A stretch of DNA of 64,000 nucleotides from Warburgia ugandensis. Taxonomy: Eukaryota; Streptophyta; Magnoliopsida; Canellales; Canellaceae. This document shows positions 51,570 through 64,000 of the stretch, piece after piece. Within the stretch, counting starts at the first letter, position 1. Every line of letters starts with the position of its first letter. The stretch covers positions 37,244,684-37,308,683 of the forward strand of contig CP141128.1 in NCBI GenBank assembly GCA_035236585.1, written 5' to 3'. Both the position numbers and the translations under genes were made by a program. Under the pieces are notes generated by a model. The model ran no database searches, was not told where the DNA came from, and worked only from the letters and a program-made list of their open reading frames with translations.

Positions 51570-53260
51570 AACGTGCCCGGGCATCTCTCTTTCTTGCCTT
51601 CTTCATGTAGTCCCTATCTCCTCAAGGATCCAAATCCATCCTTGAAGCTTTGTTGCCACGTGTTCATGGGCTCCTTGGTCTAAGAGAATCTAAAAAATGG
51701 AAATCGATTAAAGTTAGTTCATAGCGAAGAAATAAAAGAGACAATCAAGAGAAGAGATTCCTACTTACGAGGATAAAAATTGTGCCTACTCTAGGCTCCA
51801 TGCAAACATCTCCAAGAAGGCCTCAGAATGCTCCAATGGAAACTATCTCGAGGTCTTAGAATGTCAATCATAAGAAGGAGAACCAAAAATAGAGAAAACT
51901 AGTAGAACTCACCGTGTGCATATCGAGATTGATGGAAGGCCCCAAAAAAAAGCTATGAGTGAAGGAAGTGGCCTATCATAGATGAGTTGTCTTCGACCCT
52001 TGATATCACACATGGGAGTTGACAAGGAGTGCCAACTCCCAAGGGACCCTTCTCCCCAAAGTTCTTGGAACATCAACCTAGAAAATGGGAGAAGACTTCG
52101 AGACATTTGTCCTCTCTAGTACGATCTCTCAACCATGAATATGGGCATCACAAATAGGAGCCATTAGAGTTATTGTCAGAGTAGTGGACCCATCAAGTCA
52201 TGGAGACGATTGTGAAGAATGAACTTGACGTAAAACCACTAAAGCTAGAGCTTATTGAGAGGATAAAGTATGGAAAGGTGCAAAGAATCAGTTAGAGTAC
52301 ACAAAAAACTAAAGAAGAAGAATCTTTGCAAAGGATACTTGGGCAATAAAAGGCATAAATTGGGAAGAGTAGAAACTAACACGGTCACCATCTATCATCA
52401 AATGGAATATAAAGGAATCCTGGATTGGAGCCTATCTAAGTCACTTAGTGACAAATCTGACCGTGGAGGTTTCATATGGATACAAAGAAGAAGCTTTGTG
52501 CTGCCATCACGAATCTAACTGGGAATGTCTCTAGTAGATACCAATAATGTGTATCCTCAAGGGATCGATCCTTGAACTACAGGATATAGAGAAAGGCCTG
52601 AAAGAATGCATCCTAACCATGACACATACAATCTTATCATTTGGAGCTTCAGGAGGAGCACCTTTACTACTACTCTTAGGAGCCTAAGCACTACTCACAG
52701 GGATAAATGAGCTCTATACTAAGGCTGCTAAATAACCTATGGAAAAAAAAAACATGATTACTCAAAAAAAATTAGAAGATTGAAAATTCATTCCAAGATT
52801 CACCTAGTCCTCCACATTACCTCTAGCTCTATTGCTAGTCCTGGACCCAATCTTTCTTCTTAGTGTGTGAGAACTTTCTTGCTCCTTCCCTAAAAATTTA
52901 GTGCTATCATTCTCTTAGTGAGCAAGAGGAACCCAAAGATAGCAGGAAAAGTCAATATAGGATCTCAATGAATACGAACCAGAGTCACTAAACATATGGT
53001 TATCCTGAAGAAATGTTGAGGTAGGAGTTAGAGGCTTCATTAGCCACCAAGTTGAACCCATTGATCAAAGTAGCATAAGCAGCTCCCAACCAAATCCAAC
53101 ATGCAAAGAAAGAAGCAGTCACTTTGCTTGCACTAGTAGTGAACAAATTGTACCACAACATCATCAGAAGATAGCGGTGAGCAACCTATGCTTAAGCTTT
53201 GGCACTATTGTCATCATGCATGCTTATGTAGGTCTCAGATGGGGGCCACATACAAGGCTG
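51570..53260. other. Unrecognised sequence
   Basis: It contains several short open frames on both strands (52270-52518 plus, 51909-52106 minus) that I cannot assign. It lies left of an LTR edge at 53261 on the minus strand, so it could be the internal region of another minus-strand LTR element, but no primer site or polyprotein motif was recognised. The CACTA-3 Transposase_24 reading does not visibly resume here. Confidence 0.35.
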
Positions 53261-55340
53261 ATGTGTTTTAAAAATAATTGCAAGTGCACGATTCCACTAT
53301 AGCATAGGCTATCAACAAAGACTTTATAATTAACAAATTTTAATTAAAATTTTATTTTAATTACTTTAACCTAGCCAAACTATTTAATTAACTAAATTAA
53401 TTACCTGAAATGCCAAAAATCACAAAAATTACATAATATGCTAGAAATTGAATCTAAGCATAGGAATTAAAAATCTAATATATTAGAATTAAATATTCTT
53501 AGGAATCAACTATCTAGATTTTTACATACACATGTTAATAGAATTTCAATAACTCTAAAAATGTTAAAAATATATCTTTTATGTCTCAATTTTAAAATTT
53601 TCTTAATATTAGTTTTCTATCCTAGTAATGCACTTATTCAAAGTATATCATGTCTTCTTGGGGCATAGGCTATCAATGATTCTCATATATTACTACCATT
53701 TTACCATAGCTAGTATCCCTCTTCATGAACTATCACTAAGTATATAACACGAGTACTAAAATCTAATATTAATGTTTATAAAATTTTTAACCTAGAGTCA
53801 TTTAATCTTAAAAATACCTATTATAACATATTTTTATTCAATTCTCTAGGTAAGCTAATTTAACAATCAAGCATAAATAAAACTAAACTACATCTAACAA
53901 CTAACAAAAACATGATAACATAAGAAAAAAGTAAAGAACTCATCAATGATGAAAAGTAAACTTTTATTTCACTAATTAAATAATAATAATAAAGAATGAT
54001 TACAATTTAAAAAGCAAACAAAAGTAAAGGAAACTGTGGGTTAGAATGAAATCACCAAAAGGCTCTGTATCACTCGATAGAATTCCTTGGTCAACTTCGC
54101 TATCCCGCACACTACGGCCAAACTTTGCATCATCCAAATAGCACATTATCCTTATTGTATCACTCAACAAGAGCAAAAGGTGTTTCTCAATAGCCACAAC
54201 CCACAGCAGAGGTTTTCACCCACTAAGAGAGGAAGAGATTCGAAAAGGATTGTAAATGGAAAGATCTTAGAGAGATGAATGGATGAAATGACACATGATA
54301 GGATGAAAGTGTAGAGACTTTAATTTTAGATCCATAATATGATGAGACAAAATTTAGACAAATAAAATAAGATAGAAAAAGATTTAGGCATGATAATGAA
54401 AGTGAAATTTCATGTAGAAAGGGGTGAATGAAAAAATGGGTTAGAGATGAAATTTTTTATGCAATTTTGTGGAGAGGTAACTTGTGTGGTGTAGATATTA
54501 ATAAGATAATTTTAGAGTGAAAAAGTAAGTATAAAAAAATGAAAAATCAAATAGTGAGAAAGGTCAGAAAATTGGGTAGAAAAGATTGAAAATAGGGTAT
54601 GAAAGGGATAAATGAATGCATGGGTTATGGAATGATTTCTAGGTGAATATTTAAGTGGATGATCAAGGATGGGATGGATGGCTAGGGACACGATTTTGAA
54701 GGTGATGGGTAGGCCCTTCTTACCTCTCATCTTCTCCTTGGTTGTTCCTCCTTTTAGGATGATGGCCAAGCCTTGGTTAAATATTGCCGATTCCACCTAG
54801 ACATGGCTCAATAGAAGGGTATGGTAAAGTATTATTAAAAAAAAAAAACTCTCATTACAATAGCTATCATTTTTCTTTTTTCCGAAGCAACAGAGAAAGT
54901 GCTTGATAGGTTGAATAGTCCCCTATATTTAGATTTTTGGAGTGGAAGCCTTAGGTAATGGAGGGTGGAGTTTATATGGGTCAAAGGAAAGATATATGAT
55001 GGGGATTCAATCAAGGAAAAGAGGTTAGAAAGAGGGGGAGAGTCTGGAATCCATGGGGATAATGATTTAGATGAGAATGGGCTAAGGTGGAAAGGAAAGG
55101 GAAAATGGGAAGGAGGATAGGTTAGGGGAGGAAAGAGGATAGGAAGGAAGGGAAAAAATCTAGGAAAATTAGTGGGAATGGGAAGGAAAAGATGTGGGAG
55201 GCATGGAATGGATTTTTTGTTGTGTTAGAGTTCAAAAATTTGAGATGAATGTAAGCTATTGAATTGAAATGAGTGGTGAAGATCTTTCTTACTTAGGGTT
55301 TTGATTTGACTCTTCAAATAAAAAACTTGATGTACAACAT
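53261..55340 (-). mobile_element. LTR-like block related in layout to 4916-7770
   Basis: It starts TGATGTGTTTT followed by 'gcaagtgcacgattcc', paralleling 'acaagtgcacgaatc' at 4941. A minus-strand TATA-like AAATATAGGGG lies near 54930 and GA-rich sequence follows to the right, as in the other block. The right edge at ...gatgtacaaca (about 55340) is a guess. The open frame at 54512-54796 has no domain. Confidence 0.42.
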
Positions 55341-55801
55341 CCCTCAAAAACTTGATGTACTCCCCACCAAAGTTTAGTCAACATTCAAAAGTTGACCATG
55401 CAGATGCCCATCTCCCCTCATAAGGTGGGGTTATCTCTCTGTCAAAGCCCGCAAGGGATATGGACTACAAGATCCATTGATCAGGCACTAGACAAGGTCA
55501 CACAGACTGTTCAAACTTATAAGGACCTTCAACTTACTCCATAGGCCCTGATAATACTAGTAGATGAATCCAAGAATGCTTGGTTTGTCTAGAAAGTCAA
55601 CATTACAAGGTTAATAAAGAAATGTAAAAGATAATAATACACAAATCTAGAATAAGAAAGTCTAATTGACTTGAAGATTGTGTGATTAGACCAATAAAAG
55701 GTCACCTATACAACCCACTACACCAAAAGGGTCAACTACACAACCCACCACACTACCTGGGATCAACTACATGACCTGAGGTACTTTGTCACAAGACCCC
55801 T
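55341..55801. other. Short noncoding stretch with imperfect 35-bp repeats
   Basis: Between 55696 and 55790 the phrase 'gtcaactacacaacccacca' and diverged forms recur three times. 'aacttgatgtac' is repeated at 55328 and 55350. No gene. Confidence 0.5.
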
Positions 55802-56492
55802 CAGTATTAAAATTGGGGCTTTTAAAGTTGATAAAAAGAAGATGTTTTTTAATAAACAACCTTCTTTAGTTTCACAGGAAGCACTTTTAAAGGCAATTAA
55901 AAAAATAGCCTTTAAAAGTCATACTTTTAAAGGAGGTTTTATAAAACTGTCTTTAAAATGTCTTATGTATCAAAGTTCTACAACATGCGATCTTCTTCTA
56001 TATTGCACCATGTTAGGCTATGCAGGCAGCTTGAACTAATTTTGATGCATTTTTGCTTAGAGAAATTCAACTAAAACACCATGGTTGAATTGGAATTACA
56101 TATTCTCAATTGATATTAATCAATTAAGTGTTGGGAAGGATCTTTTTCTTATTTTCTCTCATATTTTACACATTTACATTATTATGGTGAGAAATGTTCC
56201 TTCCTTAAAGTTACTTTTCCCTTCTTTTGTATGGATCTTTAATGTTTATTAATTGCATCCACCTTCTCTATTAATTAGAAAATCTCTGATAAATTTGATC
56301 AACATTTTATAATTCACACACGTATCGTTTGGTAAAATGCTTAACCATGTTCACTAATCTTTTCATGTTTGAAAAGTCTTGGCACACATTTGAGGTTCAA
56401 TTATTTTAAAAATAGAAAAATATGCTTGGATAACATTAGCAAGAACATGAAGAGAGTATGAGGAGAGAGCATAAAAGTTCATAGAATTCACT
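55802..56492 (+). mobile_element. CACTA-2 left end, truncated
   Basis: The terminus CAGTATTAAAATTGGGG differs at two positions from CACTACTAAAATTGGGG. It is followed by 'cttttaaagttgataaaaagaag', matching CACTA-1 at 9834. Subterminal 'cttttaaag' words run to about 55960. The conserved leader 'taatcttttcatgt' and a relic of the transposase N-terminus (KYAWITLAR, REYEERA, KFIEFT; 56415-56490) follow. The reading stops at 56493 where another repeat begins. Confidence 0.75.
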
Positions 56493-58390
56493 TGATAGAT
56501 ATAGAAATATTACATATAATATCCCTATATTTAGCAGTTTTAAGCCTTGATGTAACTTACATATTACTAATAAGGGTTTTCTCACATTTTGTACCATTAG
56601 GATACAACTAAGAAAAATGCATATTTTTGGCTCTTGAAACCCTAAAAGAGACCAACTCGACCGATTGAGAAATCCCGTGGGACCACATGTCATCAACCAT
56701 GAACTCCAAAAGTTTAAAATGCCAAGAGAGTGTCATTGTGACCTTTAGCATTGTCAGAAACCCTAGGGCTTCAACCAACTTTATCCATTCAAAATAGGTT
56801 GTCCTTATCAAAATAAAAGGTGGCAAAGCTTCCCACGCATGTATGTACATATTCCACCATCATGGGAGAGCTTCTAAGTGAAGATAAAGGCCATGCAAGG
56901 TGTCACACATGGACATGTACACACACAGAGATCGAGGCCAGCATGAAGCATCTTTCACTCACTTTTTCTCTCTCTTAACTCCAAGATGGGACAACCTTAG
57001 GAAGTTCATGATTACTCCCAATCAAAATGAGGCAAAAACATAACTTACATGAGAACATAAAGAAGGAGAATAAATGGAGAAGAGAGAGGCAATTTGTGGG
57101 AAATCTATGGTCATGTTTCATCCAAAATTTTAAAGAAACAAGGATTATGATCTATTTTGCATTAGGGCTATCTTAGAAGGCATCCAATGATAAGTAATTT
57201 TCAAAAGAGAATCAAGGGAGTGACAAGGTGGACCAATAAAAATATAACATGTTAAAAGACCAGAATTGAATGCCATTGGTGGAGATGCTTTTGGATGGCT
57301 GCCCATCACTTTTTGAGGCAGATCTCGACATGATTTCCAAGGAGGCCAAAAGCGTATTTTATAAGGAGAAAATGTAGGTGAGCTTGAATTGTGATTGTAT
57401 GAAGAAAATAATGGTGGGCTAGGAGAGAATCATGGAAAAAAAGAGATTGGATAAGAAAACTACAATGAAATTCAAGCCATCCACTTTATGGTATGCTTAA
57501 TCCAATGGATGAAAAGAAAGGAGCTACAAAGCATGTTCTTTTGGATAAGAAAACTTCAATGAAATCTTAGCATCTTAGTTTAGGGTGAAACATGATCCAA
57601 TGGAGGAAAAATAAAGAGGATCCAAAGATAAACCCTAGCCACCATGCCACTTGTTTCAACTTGTTTTGATGAGAAGGAAGAAACTTACTTCCAATTGTTG
57701 GACGTGATCTTAATGAAGATTGAAAGGATAACATTTCAAAGCAATATTCTCCTCTTTTCTTCTCTCTTTCCACTCTCTTCATAACTTCATGGATTTCCTC
57801 CATTCCTTTCCCCTTAGCCTTCTATCTCCTTACCCTTATCATGTCTTACTTCCCCTAGAGCATTAGAACCAAAACTCTAGAGAACCAGAGGGAGAGAGAT
57901 CATTCTCACCATCTCTCCCTTAGAGCTACACGACCACACTACCTGGAGAAGACGAAAGAGTCTAGCCTAAATACATAGACAAATCTTCATTCTTTGCTTA
58001 AAGATTCATGTGAGAGATACGAAGCATGTCTCCCTCTCAAGGTATGTACCACCTCCATTCAATGCCTCCTTTAATAGAAGAGAAAGGTGTTCCTATCTCT
58101 AAGAACATTAGTCTCCATTTTTCCATTGTTTTTCCATTCCATTCCATTTTTAAAAAGGGAAGCCTAACTGTAATAGTCACACCCCACTTTAGTTCACTTC
58201 CTTCTCCTTTCTTTGCAATTTTCTAAAGCTATTCACTTCCAAGAGTTCTAACTATTCTCTTCCTAGAGTTCTAGCAAAAGGAGAAGCATACACTCTCTCT
58301 ACTGTTTTCCACTCCACACATTATTCTATAGCTACTTCCCTTCATAGAGTTGTAGAATAAAAAAAAATAAATCATACATTTCTTTATCAT
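56493..58390. repeat. Direct repeat copy 1 (possible LTR)
   Basis: It begins TGATAGATATAGAAATATTACATA and matches 62914 onward for at least 350 bp, including 'gagtgtcatTgtgac/tgaag', 'gaaaccct' and 'aaggtgg..aa' landmarks. It interrupts CACTA-2. The TG start and the abrupt junction fit an LTR, but the 3' end and a primer site were not identified. The coordinates of the end are a guess. Confidence 0.5.
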
Positions 58391-58509
58391 TCACTTCTTA
58401 AGGGTGGTAAATTTTTAGGAAAAGTATTAGGCACATCTTTTCATGGTAGCCAAAGCACTTCAGTCCTAAGGGTTTTTAGATTTGAGTTGAAGAGCATATT
58501 GGAAAGTGG

Positions 58510-61011
58510 CATGTTGGGAGATCCTTATATTGTCCTACTAACTATAGCCCTTACTAATTAAGTCCAAAGTACTCCATTCTTATTTGTGTAATGAAACTCT
58601 ACTTTCTCATTAGAATATATTTTTGATGTTTTATGCTCTTTATCTCATAACAAGTAGATCTACTAATAACATTTAACCATAAATAAATTATAAATTTATA
58701 GCATAAAACTACATAATTTAACATTTAATGATAATGGGGCAAGGTACTTAAAATAATTAAATCTAGCACCTTATGATAACAATGAAATCACATATCATGC
58801 TAAAGTCTAAATGTTATACTAGCATGCTTTATAACATAATCATATTTAAAATACTATTATATAAAATGAAACTAATTACATTAACATTTTTAGAAACTTT
58901 TACTTATGATCCAACCATTTGATCTTAGAGTTTTCCCTTTGATTAAGGGTATTAGTTATATTTAGGGGATTTTCTTTATTAAGGTCCAAAGATCATATTG
59001 ATCTATTTTTTTCATAATCCATCCATGATTTCCTTGGATTTCATCACATCAACATTCATTCCATCCATCCCAAGGATCTGATCACATTTGATCTCATTGA
59101 TCAAGTGGGTCCCTTTGTATTTTTAGGGTTTTTCTACCATAATGGGTAGATCCCTTAATATATATCTCCAAATAAACCATAGATCTTACTTTATTTCAAT
59201 AGTATATCGTTATTAAAACATATTTTTAGGATCTGATCATCTCAGATCTTAAAGATCTAGGTAATTGGAAACTTGTTTCTTTAATATAGAAAGTTTTCCT
59301 AAATATTATGTCCATTTTATCATTTCATCAGAAAATAGAGGTTTCAAGGTTTCCGATCTCAATTTGGAGTTCAGATGGCTCTGGAATTGGATCTGGAAGT
59401 TCAAAGTCTTTCCTAGGGCTTAGATTTGATCTGGGCCCAAGGAATGGACAGCCCAGATCTTTCGGGCGGAAAACCAAGCTGGGCAGATGCGTTTGGTTCG
59501 TCGGGCGCATCTGCTGGGATGAACTAACGAAGCACCCTTACGGGGCGTCCACAGACATGGACGGGACGAGCGGGACGCTCGTCGTCTGCACGCCGGTAAA
59601 GGGAACTCCTGTTTGGCGTGTCCGCTCATGGGTTTGACGGACACGCCGTCGCCTCACTTGGGACGACGTCCCATGCGCAGCGCATGCGCTGTTTCTGACG
59701 GTGCGTCACGTGTGCATCTTGGGTGCCGCTAGATCTGGAGATCGGATAGTCCATTCTGGACCGTCCAATCAATCCTCTCTCAATTGAGGGCCCAAAACGT
59801 CTCTGATCATTGTGAAAATTCTACCCTAGGGGTTTTGGACCCTTCTGGATCGATTGGTGTAGTCAGAATTTTTATTTGAGCACTCTATCATTCAGAATTA
59901 AGGGTTCTGGTGTTTACTTTATTTTTACCTTTTTATTACCAAAATAAATTATAGTAAACTAAAAATTACATAAAACAGTATTAAACATCTATAGAAAGTA
60001 TTTCCACCTACCTGATTGGAGAAAAAACCTTGGTTATATGCCCAATTTAAAAAGAATACCTTGTTGATGAAGATATGGCCTAAGATCCACCTTTCTTGCA
60101 AATTTCTGTTGTTTGAACCGTTGGATCTTGAAATTGCTTTGGGGTTTTGTCGAATAGATATGTTAAGAAGTTTTGGATGGTGGAATTGATGAAATTAGAT
60201 CTAAAATAGAGTGCCTAATTGATTTTAGGTCTCATGTTCCAATCTAAAAAGAAAAACAAATTGAAAAGAGAGATATCTCTTGGAAATTTTGGGTTTTTGG
60301 GGAGGGATCTACATCTAATTTTTCAAGGAGAGTGAAGAGAATTTTGTGGGGATTTTATGACCATTTTTGGAGGATTTTTGGGGTTGTATTTATAGGCATT
60401 TTGGGTCTTTTTTCATGATTGTAATATTTTATTTTTTATTATTAAATGGCATGAAAGTCTCCCATGCTCCATTTTTTCTTCCCCATGCCCCATTTTTCTT
60501 CCCCAAGACCAGCTGATGTTTGTTGACCCATGAATTCACATGGGCTGCTTATAAGATTGGTTTTTGGGTCCCTTGTGGGCCCCATGTGGGCCCCACATGG
60601 TGTAAAAAGACCGTTTTGCCATTTATGTATAAAATTTTGGGTTTTATTCCCATGATCTCGGATTTGAGTGTACTTAGTGGCGTTGGATTCATATTTCTCA
60701 GTACTTTCTATATTTTGATGTCTCATATTTTGATTTTTGGGAGATTTTGATTTTTGGGTAAAATTACTATTTTACCCTTTTGTCCAAGAAATGAAGAAAC
60801 TTAAGGATTTTTCATTCGAATTCAAAATTTGTCATGTTTATAGTCATTTTGAAGGGTTTGCTAAGTTTAATTTCAATTTTACATGTCTTATTATTTGATT
60901 ACACTTTTATAAAAAGTATATTCTAAATAACCCTAATATTTCAGCTCGAAATATCTGAAACTCAAACTTTATTGATTTTCTCAATCAATTACAAAAATTG
61001 AGGTTATTACA
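58510..61011 (-). mobile_element. Second copy of the 36-38.7 kb LTR family
   Basis: The start 'gatccttatattgtcctacta' matches 35957 and the end gaggttattaca matches 38678. A minus-strand TATA box at 60394-60388 and the 'gaaaa.ta.ggattttTcattcg.actcaaaattt' stretch (60795 against 38465) are shared. A GC-rich block at 59450-59720 takes the place of 37040-37140. It is flanked on the right by ACATT, but the matching left copy was not found. The open frame at 59308-59637 is within this LTR and is not protein-like. Confidence 0.6.
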
Positions 61012-62913
61012 ACATTAGATGTTACTATGGGTTTAAAACCCAATATTATCTGCATGAAGAGGAAAATGAACAACCTTTTAGGGAGCAAAGCCAACTTAAC
61101 CCTACTCACTGGGATGTAAGGGAGGAGGAATATTATCAATTTTTTTATGTTGGCATTATCTTTTATCAATTTGATAGATCCTGGCCAAGTCACTTCAAGT
61201 TGGTCCACAAAATTTAGCTTGACAATAGTTTACCATGCTATTATACTATCACCACCACACATCACTGGGTGGAGAATGTATATTGGCATTATCTTTTATC
61301 AATTTGACAGATCCTGGCCAAGTCACTTCAAGTTGGTCTCCAAAATTTAGCATGACAATAGTTTACCATGCTATTATACTATCTCCAAAATTGAAAAAAA
61401 ATTGAGTCTATGGTAGGTCCTTTACAAGGATGAGATTTTAAATTTTCTATATATTCACTATATCTTTGAATGTTAGCTTATTATTAGATTTATATACAAT
61501 TAGTTCACTGTTTTATCCTTTTTCTAAATTTTCCATGTAAATTGAACCCAAATATATTATTACATGAATAGCCATAAATATAGTTTAAGTTGAAGAAGTA
61601 TAACTTAGAGATCTTGAAGAAGATTAGCAAAGACTTATAACCCTTGTGAGATTAGAATTCTTCTTTCTTTGTGAGGGTTATACATGAATTCTAAATTTTT
61701 CTTCAGTAGATATAAATTATTAGTTAGTCTTATTATTCTTGTCTTGTTCAACTATTTTAGAAATCATATAAAGGACTATACCATATATCTCTTGAGTTTA
61801 TGGTCATTTTTAAGTCATATGAAACCTAGGAGATGATAGAGATCATCCTTTTACTAAAACTTGAGCCTTTAGCCTTCCTTGAGTTATTTCTGTTAGTTAT
61901 ACCCTTAAACCTTTCTATTAAACCTTTTCTTTGATAGTTAATTCACCATTACCCATATTTAACCCTATATTATATCTACTAACTAGTTGTTTTAGAAATA
62001 TGTAGAGATGGTTGAAGGATTATCTTGAGAAAAAGTATGAACCATACAATTCAGGAGATGAATATCAAAAGGCTAAAAACAAGAAGAATTCAAAAAGGCT
62101 ATAAGTACAGTCAAGCAAAAATTGAGAAAGTTAAGAAAGATAGCCAATGATAAGAAGAATGTTCACTCTCATGTGAAAATAAGATTGCAAATACTTTAGT
62201 AGAAAACCTTTACATATTCTTCAAAATAAATTTGTTTACCCTTATACCACTTTCTTTGATAACCTTGTCCTAAGCCTTTTTATCATCCTAGTAAAAAGTT
62301 CTAACTAGATTTTAGGAATAGTATGGCTTGGATGTGGTTGTGAATGAGTAGGAATTTTTGTAGATTGTAACATTCTTTAATGCTTAATATCCTTTACATA
62401 AGACCATTATCAAATTTGTTCTAAGTTATCTCTCTTTTGTATGAAATATGTGAGAATTTGGATTTGATGAACATTAGTCTACTCACATATTGAATAGAGA
62501 TTTACCCGCATAGAAGTGAATTCTTTTTGAGTAACAAGAACATGTCGTGAGATTTAAAGTCAAATCATACTTTTAGACTATAATTTAGGTTGTCATTTAG
62601 TTGGACACCAATAATTATGTATATGTTGGCTACATTCACACACTTACACTCTAAGGCTCAGTGAAATAATGGAATATCTTTAGAATATGGGTAGACTTTT
62701 TGAACTTTTTATCATTTTTATTATCATGCTAAAGTTAAGAGTTTAATGAAAGCTAAATGAAAAAAATTCTCTAAGATAAATAAAGGACTTTTACAATTGT
62801 TTTGAAATATTTATGAGTGTCATTTCTAGAAACCTTTATGAGACTATAACACATTCACTTGGGTTAACATAGGGGTTTAGAGGTTTTTTGCATATGCTAA
62901 ATGCAGAGAACAA
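61012..62913. other. Unrecognised sequence with a 133-bp tandem duplication
   Basis: 61151-61251 is repeated at 61284-61384 with few differences. The rest is AT-rich with no gene I recognise. A lysine-rich stretch near 62000-62110 (RWLKDYLEKKYEPYNSGDEY) is too short to assign. Confidence 0.5.
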
Positions 62914-64000
62914 TGATGGGTAAAGAAATATTACATACATATCCCTAAATTTGGAATGTTTTAACCATAGAAATTACTTAATTATCACTAATCATAGTTA
63001 ATTTTACTATTTTGTAGGCTCAAGGTACAAATTAAAAAAATGCAAAATTTGCCAATTCTATGCTAGAAAGATAAATTTTGGAAACAAGCTACATCACACA
63101 TACAAAAAGTGAAGACCTGGAGGTTTAGAATAATCATTGAGTGTCACTGTTGAAGACAAAGTGATTAGAAACCCTTTGTACAACTCCCACTCAAATGAGG
63201 GTGAAAAGGTGGTAAATTCCAAGTCAAGAACACTTACATACATTTCACCACCTTAAGAAGCTTTCAATTTACATATAGTTGAATCATATACAATGAAAGC
63301 TTCTCAAAAGTAAAAGAAGACTAGGGTCCATATGAAGCCTTTTTACTTATTTTGTCTCTCTTGCTAAACCAAAGGAAAAAGACCAACCAATGATTGGAAG
63401 CCTTATCCATGGAAGGTATTGTAGCACAATTGGTCCACATGAGCATATGAAGATCTATAGGAATTAAGGACATTCATACTGGGGCAATCCAATTAAATGG
63501 TGGGGAGAAAATGAAATTTTATGAAAGATCTAAAAGGGATCCCTTCCATCCAAGAAAAGGCAAGTGTGATCTAAGAGCTAGAATTGAAGTGAAGCAAAGA
63601 GGGAAAACATAACCACCTTTCCTATGTTGAAAACTCAACTCAAAACCCCAAGGAAAGGAAAATCTCAACCATCCATGTTACATTCTTAAGGTTTCTAATT
63701 ACTCACACACACCCACGCACATTCACACCTCCCCTCCTTAGGACTTTCTAAATATGAAAAAACTGAGATTCCTCCACCAATTTTCTATTTCTTTCATTTT
63801 TCTGTCCACCTATTTCCTTTCCAACTTATTCCTTGTCTTTTTCCTTTTTATTTCTTCATATATTCCACACCCCACATTCCTCCATTAGAAAAAGAAGCCT
63901 TCCCCCTTAACACCTACTTTCCTATCTTGATTCTATCTCCATCGCTTCATTCTTAAGCTACATCTTCTTTTTTCTTTCTATTTCTTTCTTTTTCCCATGT
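62914..64000. repeat. Direct repeat copy 2 (possible LTR), cut by window end
   Basis: It begins TGATGGGTAAAGAAATATTACATA, the partner of 56493. It continues beyond the window. No coding sequence. Confidence 0.5.

Noticed and set aside
51909..52518. Possible plant mobile domain or gag fragment on either strand
   Set aside because: Some residues look suggestive but no continuous conserved motif could be read, so it is left unassigned.
59308..59644. 109-residue plus-strand frame and minus-strand partner
   Set aside because: Inside the GC-rich part of an LTR copy. No counterpart in the other copy at 36-38.7 kb and no domain.

Overview
The window looks like a gene-poor, AT-rich, repeat-dense piece of a flowering-plant nuclear genome. 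The evidence is plant-type CACTA (En/Spm) transposase, Ty1-copia and Ty3-gypsy chromovirus polyproteins, an RTE-like LINE reverse transcriptase, spliced transposase exons and long microsatellites. I found no intact host gene, tRNA, rRNA or CRISPR. Every protein-coding stretch I recognise belongs to a mobile element and carries stops, frameshifts or deletions.

Layout. 1-7.8 kb: the 3' part of a 'B-family' LTR (1-1903), then a minus-strand LTR element with a gag-like relic, a tRNA-Asp-type primer site and a long LTR. 8.5-27.6 kb: one CACTA transposon ('CACTA-1') whose original length would be about 5.8 kb. It is expanded to 19.1 kb by four later insertions, each with a readable 5-bp target-site duplication: an LTR (8502-9820, CTACT), a B-family solo LTR (10032-12759, CGTTT), a minus-strand Ty1-copia element (16510-21649, GGTAC) and a 4.1-kb solo LTR (21781-25877, AGAGG). 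The TNP2 transposase reads across all the breaks. 27.6-32.4 kb: an LTR-like upstream segment, a purine-rich tract and anonymous DNA with a (CA)n microsatellite.

32.4-39.9 kb: a second CACTA ('CACTA-3') with the same left terminus. Its transposase has lost the catalytic TNP2 domain, a minus-strand LTR (to 38678) lies inside it, and a Transposase_24-type second gene follows. 39.9-51.6 kb: a decayed minus-strand Ty3-gypsy chromovirus with a C-terminal chromodomain. Its left LTR is truncated and contains a 5'-truncated RTE-like LINE. 51.6-55.8 kb: unrecognised sequence and another minus-strand LTR-like block. 55.8-64 kb: a third CACTA left end, a pair of direct repeats that may be LTRs (56493 and 62914), and between them a second copy of the LTR family seen at 36-38.7 kb.

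The pieces do not form a working pathway. The window is a layered record of insertions: CACTA elements are the older hosts, LTR elements entered them, and a LINE entered one LTR. I do not see a previously undescribed functional system. The most informative signals are the fully resolvable nest, the shared CACTA termini, the loss of catalytic cores in several elements, and a sequence block shared between otherwise different LTR families.
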